This document shows positions 9,048 through 17,398 of a stretch of DNA of 64,000 nt, piece by piece. Each line of letters starts with the position of its first letter. The first letter of the stretch is position 1. The notes below the pieces were generated by a model. The model worked only from the letters and a program-made list of their open reading frames with translations. It had not been told where the DNA came from and ran no database searches. The DNA is from Malonomonas rubra DSM 5091 (lineage in GTDB: Bacteria > Desulfobacterota > Desulfuromonadia > Desulfuromonadales > Geopsychrobacteraceae). Position numbers and translations under genes: made by a program. The stretch lies in contig NZ_FQZT01000008.1 of the NCBI RefSeq assembly GCF_900142125.1, forward strand, positions 1 to 64,000, written 5' to 3'.

Positions 9048-9264
9048 AAATATCGATCCTGTGGGTTTGAAGTTTGCTGATATATCGAGAAATTAAGTGG
9101 TTTCGTAAAAGAAATGAAAACTACCCCGTTTCTTCCTGAAAAGCAAGCCGCTTGACACTAAAGCACCTCCCAGAAAAGATCGCCGAAGCGGGCATCAGCA
9201 TGCTGTTTATGACGCCGTTGAATTATTCCGGACGGACAGAAGTCCTAAACCGGCACCTCAACGT

Positions 9265-10374
9265 TTAACGTGTCATTTCGCTGAACAGGTTATCGTAATC
9301 GCTCACGATTTGCGACCAGTCGTACCTCTGCACGCAAGACGACAGCTGGCTCGTATCCTTACCGGCAGCAGCCAGCAGCTGACGTAAACGTGCGAAAAAG
9401 CTGTCAAAGCCACTGTATAAACACTCTTTATGAAATTCCGGCGGCAGGTGCTCCGGGTAAGCCAGGCGTTTCGGCAGCAAAGGCCGGCAACCGCAGTAAA
9501 TCGCCTCAACCACGCTGATGCCGAAAAAATCATGGATCGAGGTCACCGGCAGAATATCGGCCTGCCAGAGCCAGCGAGCGTAATCAGCAATACTTTCGGC
9601 ATAGCCCCAGTGAACAATCTGCCTCTCCAGTCTCTGCTGTGCTTCAGCAAAGATCGCCGGTTGTTTCTGATAGGATTCGCCCAATACAACCAGCTCGAAA
9701 TCGACGCCCTGCTCCTGTAACAGAAAAAGAGCGCGGAAAAACTCGTCCGGATTTTTGTCGTACTCCCAGCGATGATTCCAGAGGATCAGTGGTGGCTTGC
9801 CACACCGCTCATCACCAGCCGGTTTGTAAACATCAAATTTGCGCAAATCAAGGCCCAGATGCAGGGTACTGCTTTTTTCTGCAATCAACCCAATCGAATC
9901 GATTTCGTTGTTGTCGGGGAAGGTCTGCAGAAAAGATGGCAATTGCCCAAGGAAAGCTTCGCGATGATAATCGGAGTTGAACAACACCGCATCTGCTGCC
10001 AGCGCAGAGCTGTAATTGATGAAGCAGTAGTGGGCATCCCTTTTCAGATCGGGGTCTGCATCACTCGGCGACCAGGGATAGCTGAGCTGGTTTTCGTGCA
10101 TATAGAGAGCAACCGGGATGTCGGCTGTCACTTCCCGTGTCAGGGCGAGAAAAGTGGTCAGGTCGAGCATATCTGTCGCCAAAAGGAGGGCGGGCCGTAA
10201 GCCCAGCGCATGAAACTGCTTCGCCAGCGACACCGCCCCGCCATGCATCCGCCATTTCCAATATTTACCCTCTAGGCCGAGAATTGTGACCTTGTGACGG
10301 CTGTGTGCGGCATATCCGTTCGCCCAAGCCGCATGTGAACCAACCAGAAAGGGTTCAAGCAGTACGATTTCCAT
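9265..10374 (-). CDS. DUF3524 glycosyltransferase, tRNA-queuosine mannosyltransferase-like
   Basis: The start at 10372-10374 gives 369 residues (MEIVLLEPFLVGSH...). The N-terminal domain matches the DUF3524 pattern of human GTDC1/QTMAN: xxEPFxxGSH near the start, KYWKWRMHGGA, the LALT stretch and YMHENQLSYPW. The C-terminal half is a GT4-type GT-B domain with LWNHRWEYDKNPDEF and HDFFGISVVEAIYCGCRPLLP, the nucleotide-sugar site. In vertebrates the homolog adds mannose to queuosine in tRNA-Asp. A tRNA-modifying role here is inference, and a different acceptor is possible. It follows ispG by 13 bp. The longer in-frame extension upstream would overlap ispG and is rejected. Confidence 0.75.
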   Translation of the reverse strand: MEIVLLEPFLVGSHAAWANGYAAHSRHKVTILGLEGKYWKWRMHGGAVSLAKQFHALGLRPALLLATDMLDLTTFLALTREVTADIPVALYMHENQLSYPWSPSDADPDLKRDAHYCFINYSSALAADAVLFNSDYHREAFLGQLPSFLQTFPDNNEIDSIGLIAEKSSTLHLGLDLRKFDVYKPAGDERCGKPPLILWNHRWEYDKNPDEFFRALFLLQEQGVDFELVVLGESYQKQPAIFAEAQQRLERQIVHWGYAESIADYARWLWQADILPVTSIHDFFGISVVEAIYCGCRPLLPKRLAYPEHLPPEFHKECLYSGFDSFFARLRQLLAAAGKDTSQLSSCVQRYDWSQIVSDYDNLFSEMTR

Positions 10375-10387
10375 CGACGTGATCAGC

Positions 10388-11443
10388 CTATCCCTCAACC
10401 ATCTTCCAGGCTTCAGCCACCAGCGCATCGGCCAGTTCGTTCTGCGGCACTTTGCGTAGCACCTCGCCCTTGCAGAACAGCAACCCCTGGCCTTTGCCGC
10501 CGGCGATACCGAGATCGGCTTCGCGGGCCTCACCGGGGCCGTTGACCACACAGCCCATAACGGCAATGGTCAGCGGTTTTGGCAAGTCCTGCAAGCGTTG
10601 CTCAACCTCTTCAGCGATCTCGATCAGGTCGATTTCACAGCGACCGCAGGTTGGACAGCTGACAAACACCGGGCCGTGTTCACGCAACTCCAATGATTTG
10701 AGAATTTCGAAACCGACGCGCACTTCTTCCACCGGATCACCGGTCAGGGAAACTCGCAAAGTATCGCCGATCCCTTCGTACAGCAAACTGCCGAGACCGA
10801 CAGCACTTTTGATGGTACCGCTCCAGGTAGTCCCGGCTTCAGTGATTCCGATATGCAGCGGATAATCGACCTGAGTCGCCAGCCGCCAATAAGCTTCAAC
10901 TGTACGGCGGACATCAGAGGCTTTGAGGCTGACCTTGATCTCCTGGTAGTTCAGGTCCTCCAAAATACGGATATGACCAAGGGCACTTTCGGCCATCGCT
11001 TCAGGGGTCGGGTGACCGTATTTTTCCAGCAGCTCCTTTTCCAGCGAACCACCATTGACTCCGATACGAATCGGCACCTGGCGCTCGCGGCAGGCCGCGA
11101 CCACCTCTTCTACCTTCCAGCGTTCGCCAATATTGCCAGGATTCAGTCGCAGACAATCAACCCCCTGCTCAACAGCAGTCAGTGCCAGCTTGTAGTCGAA
11201 GTGGATATCGGCAACCAGCGGGATATTGCAGCCCTGCCTGATCTCTCCCAGGCAGTCCGCCGCCTGCTGGTCCGGCACCGCGCAGCGGACAATCTCGCAA
11301 CCAGCCTTTTCCAGATCGGCGATCTGTGCCAGCGTCGCCGGCACATTGCGGGTATCGGTGTTGCACATCGACTGCACCGAAATCGGCGCATCACCCCCGA
11401 TCGCGAGACCACCAAGTTTTATCTGTCGGGATTTACGTCGCAT
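10388..11443 (-). CDS. ispG: 4-hydroxy-3-methylbut-2-enyl diphosphate synthase (flavodoxin/ferredoxin)
   Basis: IspG (GcpE) catalyses the penultimate step of the MEP isoprenoid pathway with a [4Fe-4S] cluster. The 351-residue protein has the N-terminal TIM barrel (SVQSMCNTDTRNVPATLAQI, LVADIHFDYKLA, LRLNPGNIG). The C-terminal Fe-S domain carries the SCPTCGRCEIDL cysteines plus the third cluster Cys in MGCVVNGPGEA and the glutamate ligand in the same loop. This is the short bacterial form without the inserted middle domain. It is followed closely by the DUF3524 glycosyltransferase gene. Confidence 0.97.
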   Translation of the reverse strand: MRRKSRQIKLGGLAIGGDAPISVQSMCNTDTRNVPATLAQIADLEKAGCEIVRCAVPDQQAADCLGEIRQGCNIPLVADIHFDYKLALTAVEQGVDCLRLNPGNIGERWKVEEVVAACRERQVPIRIGVNGGSLEKELLEKYGHPTPEAMAESALGHIRILEDLNYQEIKVSLKASDVRRTVEAYWRLATQVDYPLHIGITEAGTTWSGTIKSAVGLGSLLYEGIGDTLRVSLTGDPVEEVRVGFEILKSLELREHGPVFVSCPTCGRCEIDLIEIAEEVEQRLQDLPKPLTIAVMGCVVNGPGEAREADLGIAGGKGQGLLFCKGEVLRKVPQNELADALVAEAWKMVEG

Positions 11444-11464
11444 CTCGTTTCCTGCCTTGTCCGT

Positions 11465-12097
11465 TTAGCGAATGAAATGGGTAAAGACTTTCTGCGCCTG
11501 TGGAGCCATTTCGACTTTACCGGCGCCGTTTTCAACCAGTTTCAGGGTGTAAGCCATGTTCTGCCCCAGCACCTGCATGATCTGCACACCCTCTTGATCC
11601 TGCAGCACTTCCCCCGGCGTCAAACCATGGATAACGTTCCAGTAGTTGGATGTGGGCACAAGCATTTCTGCGTAATTGATAAAATGATTCAATTGGTCGA
11701 AAGTTGGAATACCACCGGAACGCCGCACCGCGGCAACCGCCGCGCCAACCTTGCCGCGCAGCAAACCACCATTGACCCCGGCGACAAAGAAGGAACGATC
11801 GAGGAAACATTTCATCGTCCCGGCGATGCCTGAATAGTAGACCGGTGAACCGATCAGGATACCATCCGCGACTTTCATTTTTTGAATCCAGTCGTTGACC
11901 TCATCCTTGATGACGCACTGTTCGTTCTGTTGCTTAACGCACTGACCGCAAGCGAGGCAACCACGAATGTTCTTGTTGCCGACATGGATAATTTCACAAT
12001 CGATTCCCGCTTTTTCCAGCTCAGCAGTCACCAACTGCAGAGCATGGAAAGTGTTCCCCTCGGCTTTGGGGCTACCGTTAAAAGCAACAACTTTCAT
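11465..12097 (-). CDS. Iron-sulfur flavoprotein, NAD(P)H-dependent FMN reductase family
   Basis: A 210-residue flavodoxin-fold protein. The FMN phosphate loop is FNGSPKAEGNT (about 5-15), and a compact cysteine motif CLACGQCVKQQNEQC lies near residues 47-61, as in iron-sulfur flavoproteins of anaerobes that carry a [4Fe-4S] cluster. GSPVYYSGIAGTMKCFLDR is the FMN isoalloxazine loop. Such proteins pass electrons between ferredoxin, flavin and reducible substrates; the substrate is unknown. The start ATG follows GGGAG. It lies upstream of ispG with 21 bp between them and could supply electrons to Fe-S enzymes, but nothing in the sequence proves that. Confidence 0.85.
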   Translation of the reverse strand: MKVVAFNGSPKAEGNTFHALQLVTAELEKAGIDCEIIHVGNKNIRGCLACGQCVKQQNEQCVIKDEVNDWIQKMKVADGILIGSPVYYSGIAGTMKCFLDRSFFVAGVNGGLLRGKVGAAVAAVRRSGGIPTFDQLNHFINYAEMLVPTSNYWNVIHGLTPGEVLQDQEGVQIMQVLGQNMAYTLKLVENGAGKVEMAPQAQKVFTHFIR

Positions 12098-12171
12098 AGC
12101 TAAAATCTCCCTGATTTTGGTGCTGTATTCACAAGAGTGTCAGTTTTGGCATATTTTCCCATCGGTTTCCA

Positions 12172-13659
12172 GTGAGAACTCGATCAGCAGCAGAGATAAT
12201 GATAGACAGCAATTGCCTTCAGGAAGTACCCTGCCTCACCAAGCAAACGACAGGACAGAAATTCGTGAAAAAGAAACCAACAAAAAAACCGCAGCTGCGT
12301 CCGACCTTGAAGCTGAACATCGACACCCTCGATAGCGAAGGTATTGGCCAGGCCAGGCACGAAAACAAAATTGCACTGGTGCAGGGAGCCTTTCCAGGCG
12401 AGACCGTCATCGCCGAGGTCGAACATGAAGGGCGCACCCACGTTTACACCAAGCTGCGCCGTGTGCTGCGCAACGCACCGCAACGCACTGCTAACAATCC
12501 CTGCAAAAAAGAACTGGAGTGCCTGGGCTGCCCCCTGATCGGCATGAAGTATCAGAACCAGCTCGACTACAAACAGCAGCGGGTGGAAAAAGCGCTGGCC
12601 GATCAGAGCTTGCTGCGTGAACAACTGGTGCTGCCCACCCTCGCCTCTGAGCCGGCAATCGCCTATCGCGCCAGCGCCAAGCTGGTCTTCGGCCGCAAAC
12701 GGGAGAAGGTGCTGATCGGCCTCTATAAACGCGGCAGCCACGAGGTGATCGACACTGGTGATTGCCCGGTCCATCACCCCCTGATCAACAAAATCATCAA
12801 GGTGGTCAAAGAGGAAGTAGAGCACCAGTCGATCTCGGTTTACAGCAGCCGGCACAAGAACGGCCTGCTACGCTACCTGTTGGTTCGCGTCAGCCCGGAA
12901 AACGACAAGGCAATGGTCACCTTCGTTAGCAACTTCCGAGATCTGCAGCAGTTGCCGAAGCTGGGCAAGTGGCTGATGCGCAAAGTTCCGGAGGTGATCG
13001 CCGTTCACCAGAACGTCAACAGTTCGACCGGCAACGTCATTTTGGGTCAGGAAACGATCAAGTTACACGGCCTTCCCGACCTGATCGACCAGGTCGGCGA
13101 CATCAAACTGCGCATCGGACCGGAAGCTTTTTTTCAGGTCAACACCTTGCAGGCAGCCCGGATCTACGCACTGGTTCGGCAATGGGCCAAGTTGACGAAA
13201 AGAGACAGCACGATAGACGTCTATTGCGGCATCGGTGGCATCGGCCTGCACCTGGCCAAAGATGCGGGAGACCTGATCGGTATCGAATATGTTGAGCAGG
13301 CGGTCCGAAATGCGGCCGACAATGCCAAGCTGAACAGACTGGAAAATTGCCGCTTTGTTGCCGGCGATGCAGCAGAACAGTTATCGAGACAGGCTGCGCA
13401 ACTCAAAAACCTGCGGCTGGTCACCCTCAATCCACCGCGCAAAGGCTGCGCCGAAGAGTTGTTGCAGGCGCTGTGCGCAATCGCCCCACCACAGATCATT
13501 TATGTGTCCTGTGATCCGGCGAGTCTGGCCCGCGACCTGCGAATTCTGGTTAATGCGGGCTATTTAATCGAGCAGGTCCAGCCGGTTGACATGTTTCCGC
13601 AGACAGCGCACGTGGAAACGGTGGTTGAGTTGAAATTCAAAGGGGAAGATGCTGAATAA
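12172..13659 (+). CDS. rlmD: 23S rRNA (uracil-5-)-methyltransferase, RlmD/RumA-like
   Basis: A SAM-dependent enzyme making 5-methyluridine in 23S rRNA. The order is: N-terminal TRAM domain (KLNIDTLDSEGIGQARHENKIALVQGAFPGE), a [4Fe-4S] motif CKKELECLGC, then the Rossmann methyltransferase domain with DVYCGIGGIGLHLA and the catalytic Cys in VSCDPASLARDL. The full open frame has 495 residues. A GTG at 12265 preceded by AGGACAG (464 residues, starting VKKKPTKK) is a better start than the first ATG. RlmD, RlmC and TrmA are hard to separate by motif; the TRAM and Fe-S layout favours the RlmD/RumA group. It overlaps the next gene by 11 bp. Confidence 0.9.
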   Translation: MRTRSAAEIMIDSNCLQEVPCLTKQTTGQKFVKKKPTKKPQLRPTLKLNIDTLDSEGIGQARHENKIALVQGAFPGETVIAEVEHEGRTHVYTKLRRVLRNAPQRTANNPCKKELECLGCPLIGMKYQNQLDYKQQRVEKALADQSLLREQLVLPTLASEPAIAYRASAKLVFGRKREKVLIGLYKRGSHEVIDTGDCPVHHPLINKIIKVVKEEVEHQSISVYSSRHKNGLLRYLLVRVSPENDKAMVTFVSNFRDLQQLPKLGKWLMRKVPEVIAVHQNVNSSTGNVILGQETIKLHGLPDLIDQVGDIKLRIGPEAFFQVNTLQAARIYALVRQWAKLTKRDSTIDVYCGIGGIGLHLAKDAGDLIGIEYVEQAVRNAADNAKLNRLENCRFVAGDAAEQLSRQAAQLKNLRLVTLNPPRKGCAEELLQALCAIAPPQIIYVSCDPASLARDLRILVNAGYLIEQVQPVDMFPQTAHVETVVELKFKGEDAE

Positions 13660-13966
13660 AGCGACGCTGGCGGCACTGTTGCTAATTGTCGCCGGGATTA
13701 TTCACAATTACAGTTTTATGTGCCGAAAGCTTGCTCCGGGAGAGTTGAAAGCTGTCTACCCGACAACAGCGGTCGGCAAGCTGATTTTAGATCTGAGTTG
13801 GGTTGGCTTTGCCGCAGTCGGCCTGTTCCTGACATTCGCACTATCGCTACCGCTCGGCGTACTAGCTACGGTTATGTACTTTCTGCTGCAGCCGCCACTG
13901 GCCCGACTGCTCGGGTTCAAGGGGCTGACCGACTACGTTAAGCATATCGACAGGAAAAAACCCTGA
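13649..13966 (+). CDS. Small membrane protein, unknown
   Basis: A 105-residue protein with an N-terminal hydrophobic segment (about 5-24) and two more between ~46 and 88. I recognise no family. Its start overlaps the end of rlmD by 11 bp, which suggests coupled translation and supports it being real. Confidence 0.65.
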   Translation: MLNKATLAALLLIVAGIIHNYSFMCRKLAPGELKAVYPTTAVGKLILDLSWVGFAAVGLFLTFALSLPLGVLATVMYFLLQPPLARLLGFKGLTDYVKHIDRKKP

Positions 13967-13970
13967 TCCG

Positions 13971-14882
13971 TCATGCAAATGGAAGCGGACGCCCCATAAC
14001 ACTGAAGATACAGTTGACAAAGCTCTGCACCAACTGGTCTTCTCCCCGCTCTGCACTGAAAATGACCGTACGGTTACGCCGATGCGTGAAGCCCTTCACC
14101 TCATGCGCGAGCATCTGACCGTTTTCGAGATACTCCTTAACCATATCCTTCGACATGAAAGAGACCCCGCCACCAGCCAGAACCGTCTGGCAGGTCAAAT
14201 GCAGATCGTCAGAGGTGACCACACCGTTAAAATCTTCCAGCTGCTTGCCATAGCTTTCCAACCCGGCTCGGACTAGCTTTTTAGAGCTACAGCCATCTTT
14301 TCGCGACAAAAGCCGCATTGTCAGCAACGTATCCAGATCGAGCTTTGGAGATGGCAGATTCAGGCTCGGAGAGCTGACAAATGCCAGTTCGTCATCCGGC
14401 AGATCGCAGGTATTGAACTCGCTGATATCGGTTTCGCAGCAATGCTCGACCACAGCCAGATCAAACTCGTGATTACGTACCCCTTCAATCGCTGCATCCG
14501 GGCTGTTGAATATAAACTTCAGATCGGTCGACCGGCTGGTCCCCATCATAAATGAATTTAATACTCGTGGTAGAAAAACCGTGCCGAATGTCGGTGTGCA
14601 GCAGAGGGATATTCGCTGTTTGTTATGCAGGCGCTGCAGGTCGCGAATCAGGGTATCCTGAATCGCCAGAACGCGCTGTGCGCTCTCCATCACCAGTTCA
14701 CCAGCCGATGTCAGTGCCAGTTTGGAGCCGGCCCGATCGATTAATTTATGGCCGAAACGCTCTTCGAGAAATTTGACCCTTTGCGACACAGCAGACTGGG
14801 TCAGGTGAAGCTTTTCAGCCGCCTTGGAAAAACTGCCACATTTAACGGTTGCGACAAGTGTTTTCAGGTAACGCGTATCCAT
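13971..14882 (-). CDS. LysR family transcriptional regulator
   Basis: A 303-residue regulator with start ATG at 14880-14882. The N-terminal winged helix-turn-helix (MDTRYLKTLVATVKCGSFSKAAEKLHLTQ then SAVSQRVKFLEE) is clear. The rest is a periplasmic-binding-protein-like effector domain. It is divergent from the octaheme cytochrome gene at 15163, and LysR proteins commonly control the divergent neighbour, so it may regulate that cytochrome. The effector is not predictable. The effector domain has several Cys residues (CCETD, CDLPD, DGCSSK), which could be redox-active; that is speculation. Confidence 0.9.
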   Translation of the reverse strand: MDTRYLKTLVATVKCGSFSKAAEKLHLTQSAVSQRVKFLEERFGHKLIDRAGSKLALTSAGELVMESAQRVLAIQDTLIRDLQRLHNKQRISLCCTPTFGTVFLPRVLNSFMMGTSRSTDLKFIFNSPDAAIEGVRNHEFDLAVVEHCCETDISEFNTCDLPDDELAFVSSPSLNLPSPKLDLDTLLTMRLLSRKDGCSSKKLVRAGLESYGKQLEDFNGVVTSDDLHLTCQTVLAGGGVSFMSKDMVKEYLENGQMLAHEVKGFTHRRNRTVIFSAERGEDQLVQSFVNCIFSVMGRPLPFA

Positions 14883-15025
14883 CAAAAACTCCGAATATTT
14901 ATATGTAAAACTATAAGCTACACTAATATACACTTGAAAATGTTTGGCTTCAACTCTATTCAAAAACATTATAGCCTGCAGATGAAAACACGGCCACTTA
15001 TGGTAAAATTTTCGCTTCTAAAAGG

Positions 15026-15043
15026 GTCGTCCTTTAGGCGACT
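15026..15043 (+). promoter_or_regulatory. Small hairpin in the leader of the octaheme cytochrome gene
   Basis: A stem GTCG-CC / GG-CGAC with one bulged T and a TTTA loop lies in the 280-bp divergent region between the LysR gene and the cytochrome gene. Direct CTAAAAG repeats flank it on both sides (around 15017 and 15041). It could be an operator or leader structure; evidence is only the local symmetry. Confidence 0.3.
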
Positions 15044-15162
15044 AAAAGTGGTGTTTAACTTTGACCGCTTACCGACAGAATTTATCGGGGCTCACGAACG
15101 TTAGCAGCGCCGCCGGCGCACCCCGAAAACTCCAACAGATCAATCCAAAACGGAGGAAAAGG

Positions 15163-16542
15163 ATGAAAGCAAGGAGGCAGATCGCGAAAGCGAAGTTCCT
15201 GATTGCCGTTCTTGTCGTCATGCTGGCCGGCTTTACAGGCTCAGCACTGGCTGCAACGGACCACTCGGGATTCTTCGAAGGAACCCTGGATACCGGGCCT
15301 GACGTCACCAAGGCCTGCCTTGAGTGCCATGAGGATGCGGCGGAGCAAGTGATGGGAACCACCCATTGGACCTGGTCGAGCAAGCAGAAAATCGACGGCA
15401 AGACGGTTCACCGCGGCAAAGTCAACGCACTCAACAATTTCTGAGTGTCCATAGAGGCTAACTGGCCGCGTTGTACGAGCTGCCATGTTGGCTATGGCTG
15501 GCAGTCTGCCAGCTTCGATTTCAAAGACCAAAGCAAAGTTGATTGCCTGGTGTGCCACGACACCACCGGCGAATACAAAAAAACCCCGACCGGTGCCGGC
15601 ATGCCCGACCCGGTTGTCGATCTTCTCTACGTTGCCCGCAATGTCGGCAAGAGCTCCCGCCAGACCTGTGGTAACTGCCACTTCTTCGGCGGCGGCGGCG
15701 ATGCCGTCAAGCACGGCGATCTGGACAGCAGCATCGCCAACCCGACCCGTGATATCGACGTTCACATGGCGACCGATGGTGGCAATTTCACCTGTGAAGG
15801 CTGCCACGTCACAAAGAATCACGACATCACCGGGAATGCGATGGTCGTCTCCCCGAGCAACCAGAAGCATATCGGCTGCGAAGGCTGCCACCAGGGAACC
15901 CCGCATTACGAGTCGATTCTCAACAAACACATGAAGAAGGTCGCTTGTCAGACCTGCCACATTCCGACGTTCGCCAAGAAAGTGCCGACCAAAACCTCTT
16001 GGGACTGGTCAACAGCCGGCAGCGATATGAAAGGCGGCAAAGACAAGTACGGCAAACCGACCTTCGCCAAAAAGAAGGGCAGCTTTACCTGGGGCAAGAA
16101 TATCGTTCCGACCTACGCCTGGTACAACGGTCAGAGTCATGTCTACCAACTGGGCGACAAAATGGACCCGACCAAGGTAACCAAGCTGAACGAGCCGATT
16201 GGTAGCAAGGATGACCCCAAATCGAAGCTCTATCCGTTCAAAAACCACAAGGGCAAGCAGCCGTACGACAAGAAGAACAACTACTTCACCACCGTTCACC
16301 TGTTCGGCAAAGGCGGCTACTGGAAGACCTTCGATTGGGAAAAATCGATTGCTGCCGGCATGAAGTCAAGTGGTGTTCCCTTCAGCGGTGAGTACGATTT
16401 TGCAGAAACCATCATGTTCTGGCCGATCAACCACATGGTCTCCCCGGCAGAACAGGCCCTCGATTGTCTCGACTGCCACGGAGACAAGGGACGGCTTGAC
16501 TGGAAAGCTCTCGGCTACAAGTCCGATCCGATGAAGAAGTAA
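15163..16542 (+). CDS. Octaheme c-type cytochrome, OTR family, with in-frame UGA (probable selenocysteine 94)
   Basis: The start ATG follows GGAGG. A signal peptide ends near ALA-ATD (residue 30). Eight CXXCH motifs are present: CLECH, CTSCH, CLVCH, CGNCH, CEGCH, CEGCH, CQTCH and CLDCH. The layout matches octaheme tetrathionate-reductase-family cytochromes. The frame is interrupted once, by TGA at 15442-15444 (codon 94), in the context NNF-[TGA]-VSIEANWPRCTSCH. Two paralogs in this window have NNYC followed by the same 14-residue spacing to the CXXCH, so the TGA replaces a conserved Cys. In OTR structures a Cys in this region lies near the catalytic heme. With Sec the product has 459 residues, matching the paralogs (460 and 464). 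A nonsense mutation or sequencing error is the alternative, but codons after the TGA remain fully conserved. Substrate is unknown; selenite, tetrathionate, sulfite or nitrogen oxyanions are possible. Confidence 0.85.
15464..15484 (+). promoter_or_regulatory. Candidate bacterial SECIS element downstream of the UGA
   Basis: Arms GGC-GC (15464-15466, 15468-15469) and GC-GCC (15479-15480, 15482-15484) form a stem with one C/T mismatch. The 9-nt loop is GTTGTACGA. The loop begins 25 nt after the UGA, within the usual bacterial window of about 16-37 nt, and starts with G, as in known bSECIS elements. The stem is short. The same bases encode the next heme motif, so the structure is constrained by coding. 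No folding energy was computed. Confidence 0.5.
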
Positions 16543-16568
16543 TTCGCTTCTTTGTTTTGATTTTATTG

Positions 16569-16602
16569 CCCCCAGCGCAGCAGCGCTGGGGGTTTCTTTT
16601 TT
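16569..16602 (+). terminator. Terminator after the octaheme cytochrome gene
   Basis: A perfect 10-bp stem CCCCCAGCGC / GCGCTGGGGG with loop AGCA is followed by TTTCTTTTTT. It separates the cytochrome gene from yedF, so the two may be separate transcripts unless there is read-through. Confidence 0.9.
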
Positions 16603-16676
16603 CCCCTGCGCTGCTGGACATTTGCCGACACATGCCTTAGTCTTTCAGCTGAAAATCAATAAGGAGAACTGAATAT

Positions 16677-17273
16677 ATGATTAATCTTGATTACAGTGAA
16701 TTTCAGTGTCCCTACCCGGTCGTGGAAACCCGCAAGCAAATGCTGGCGAACCCGGGAGAGACTATTTCTGTCCTTGTCGGTGACCAGACAGCGAAAGAAA
16801 ACGTCAGCCGATTGGCTGAAAAAATGGGCTACCAGGTCAACTGGCAATCAAAGCAGTTGAAGTACGAGTTGACTCTCACCCCAGCGGGTGAAGAAGCCGC
16901 CCCACAACCACAACCCGTGACAACATCCAGCAACGATGGAGACACCGTCATCTACTGCGGAAGCGACACCATGGGCCAGGGCGACCCGGAGCTGGGGCGT
17001 ATTCTATTGAAAAACTTCCTCGCAACGCTGTTGGAAATGGACCCGCTTCCCGACACCATTTTCTTCGTCAACTCCGGTGTCAACATGGTCTGCAGCGGGT
17101 CGGAAGCGCTCGAAGCACTGAACACGTTGGCATGCAAAGGTGTTGATATCGCCTCCTGCGGGCTCTGTCTTGATTTTTACAATCTGCAGGCTGAAGTCCA
17201 GGTCGGCCGGGTCACCAACATGTTCGATACGGTCGAAACACAGATGCGTGCCGCACGTGTTATCTGCCCGTAG
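16677..17273 (+). CDS. yedF: Sulfurtransferase-like selenium metabolism protein YedF
   Basis: A 198-residue cytoplasmic protein. The N-terminal TusA-like domain has the CPYP motif (C11) used in persulfide chemistry. A Pro/Gln-rich linker (about 78-88) follows. The C-terminal DsrE/F-like domain ends with ASCGLCLDFYNLQAEVQVGRVTNMFDTVE, the hallmark of the YedF family found in genomes that use selenium. Its exact reaction is not established; a role in selenium delivery is presumed from co-occurrence with selD. AAGGAG precedes the ATG. Lying directly after the UGA-containing cytochrome gene supports a selenium interpretation of that gene. Confidence 0.9.
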   Translation: MINLDYSEFQCPYPVVETRKQMLANPGETISVLVGDQTAKENVSRLAEKMGYQVNWQSKQLKYELTLTPAGEEAAPQPQPVTTSSNDGDTVIYCGSDTMGQGDPELGRILLKNFLATLLEMDPLPDTIFFVNSGVNMVCSGSEALEALNTLACKGVDIASCGLCLDFYNLQAEVQVGRVTNMFDTVETQMRAARVICP

Positions 17274-17398
17274 GCAAAATGTCTGGACGGTCAATAAAAT
17301 CAGCAGCCCAGTGCTTGTATAACAGAACATCATGAGTTAATATCAATGTTCTTGCAGCAACAGGATTAACATAGCCTCCAGGGGGGGAAGGATTTCTT

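Noticed and set aside
10375-10566. N-terminal extension of the DUF3524 glycosyltransferase
   Set aside because: It lies inside the 3' end of ispG in another frame, and the family N-terminus begins at the ATG at 10374.
10853-11833. 326-codon plus-strand frame
   Set aside because: Antisense to ispG and the flavoprotein gene, both clearly real.
15061-15444. Separate 127-residue short cytochrome ending at the TGA
   Set aside because: It has a single heme site and ends inside a conserved block; the paralogs continue straight through, so it is the first part of the UGA-containing gene.
15445-16542. Separate gene starting at GTG right after the TGA
   Set aside because: It would have no signal peptide for a seven-heme c-type protein and no ribosome binding site; it is the continuation of the upstream frame.
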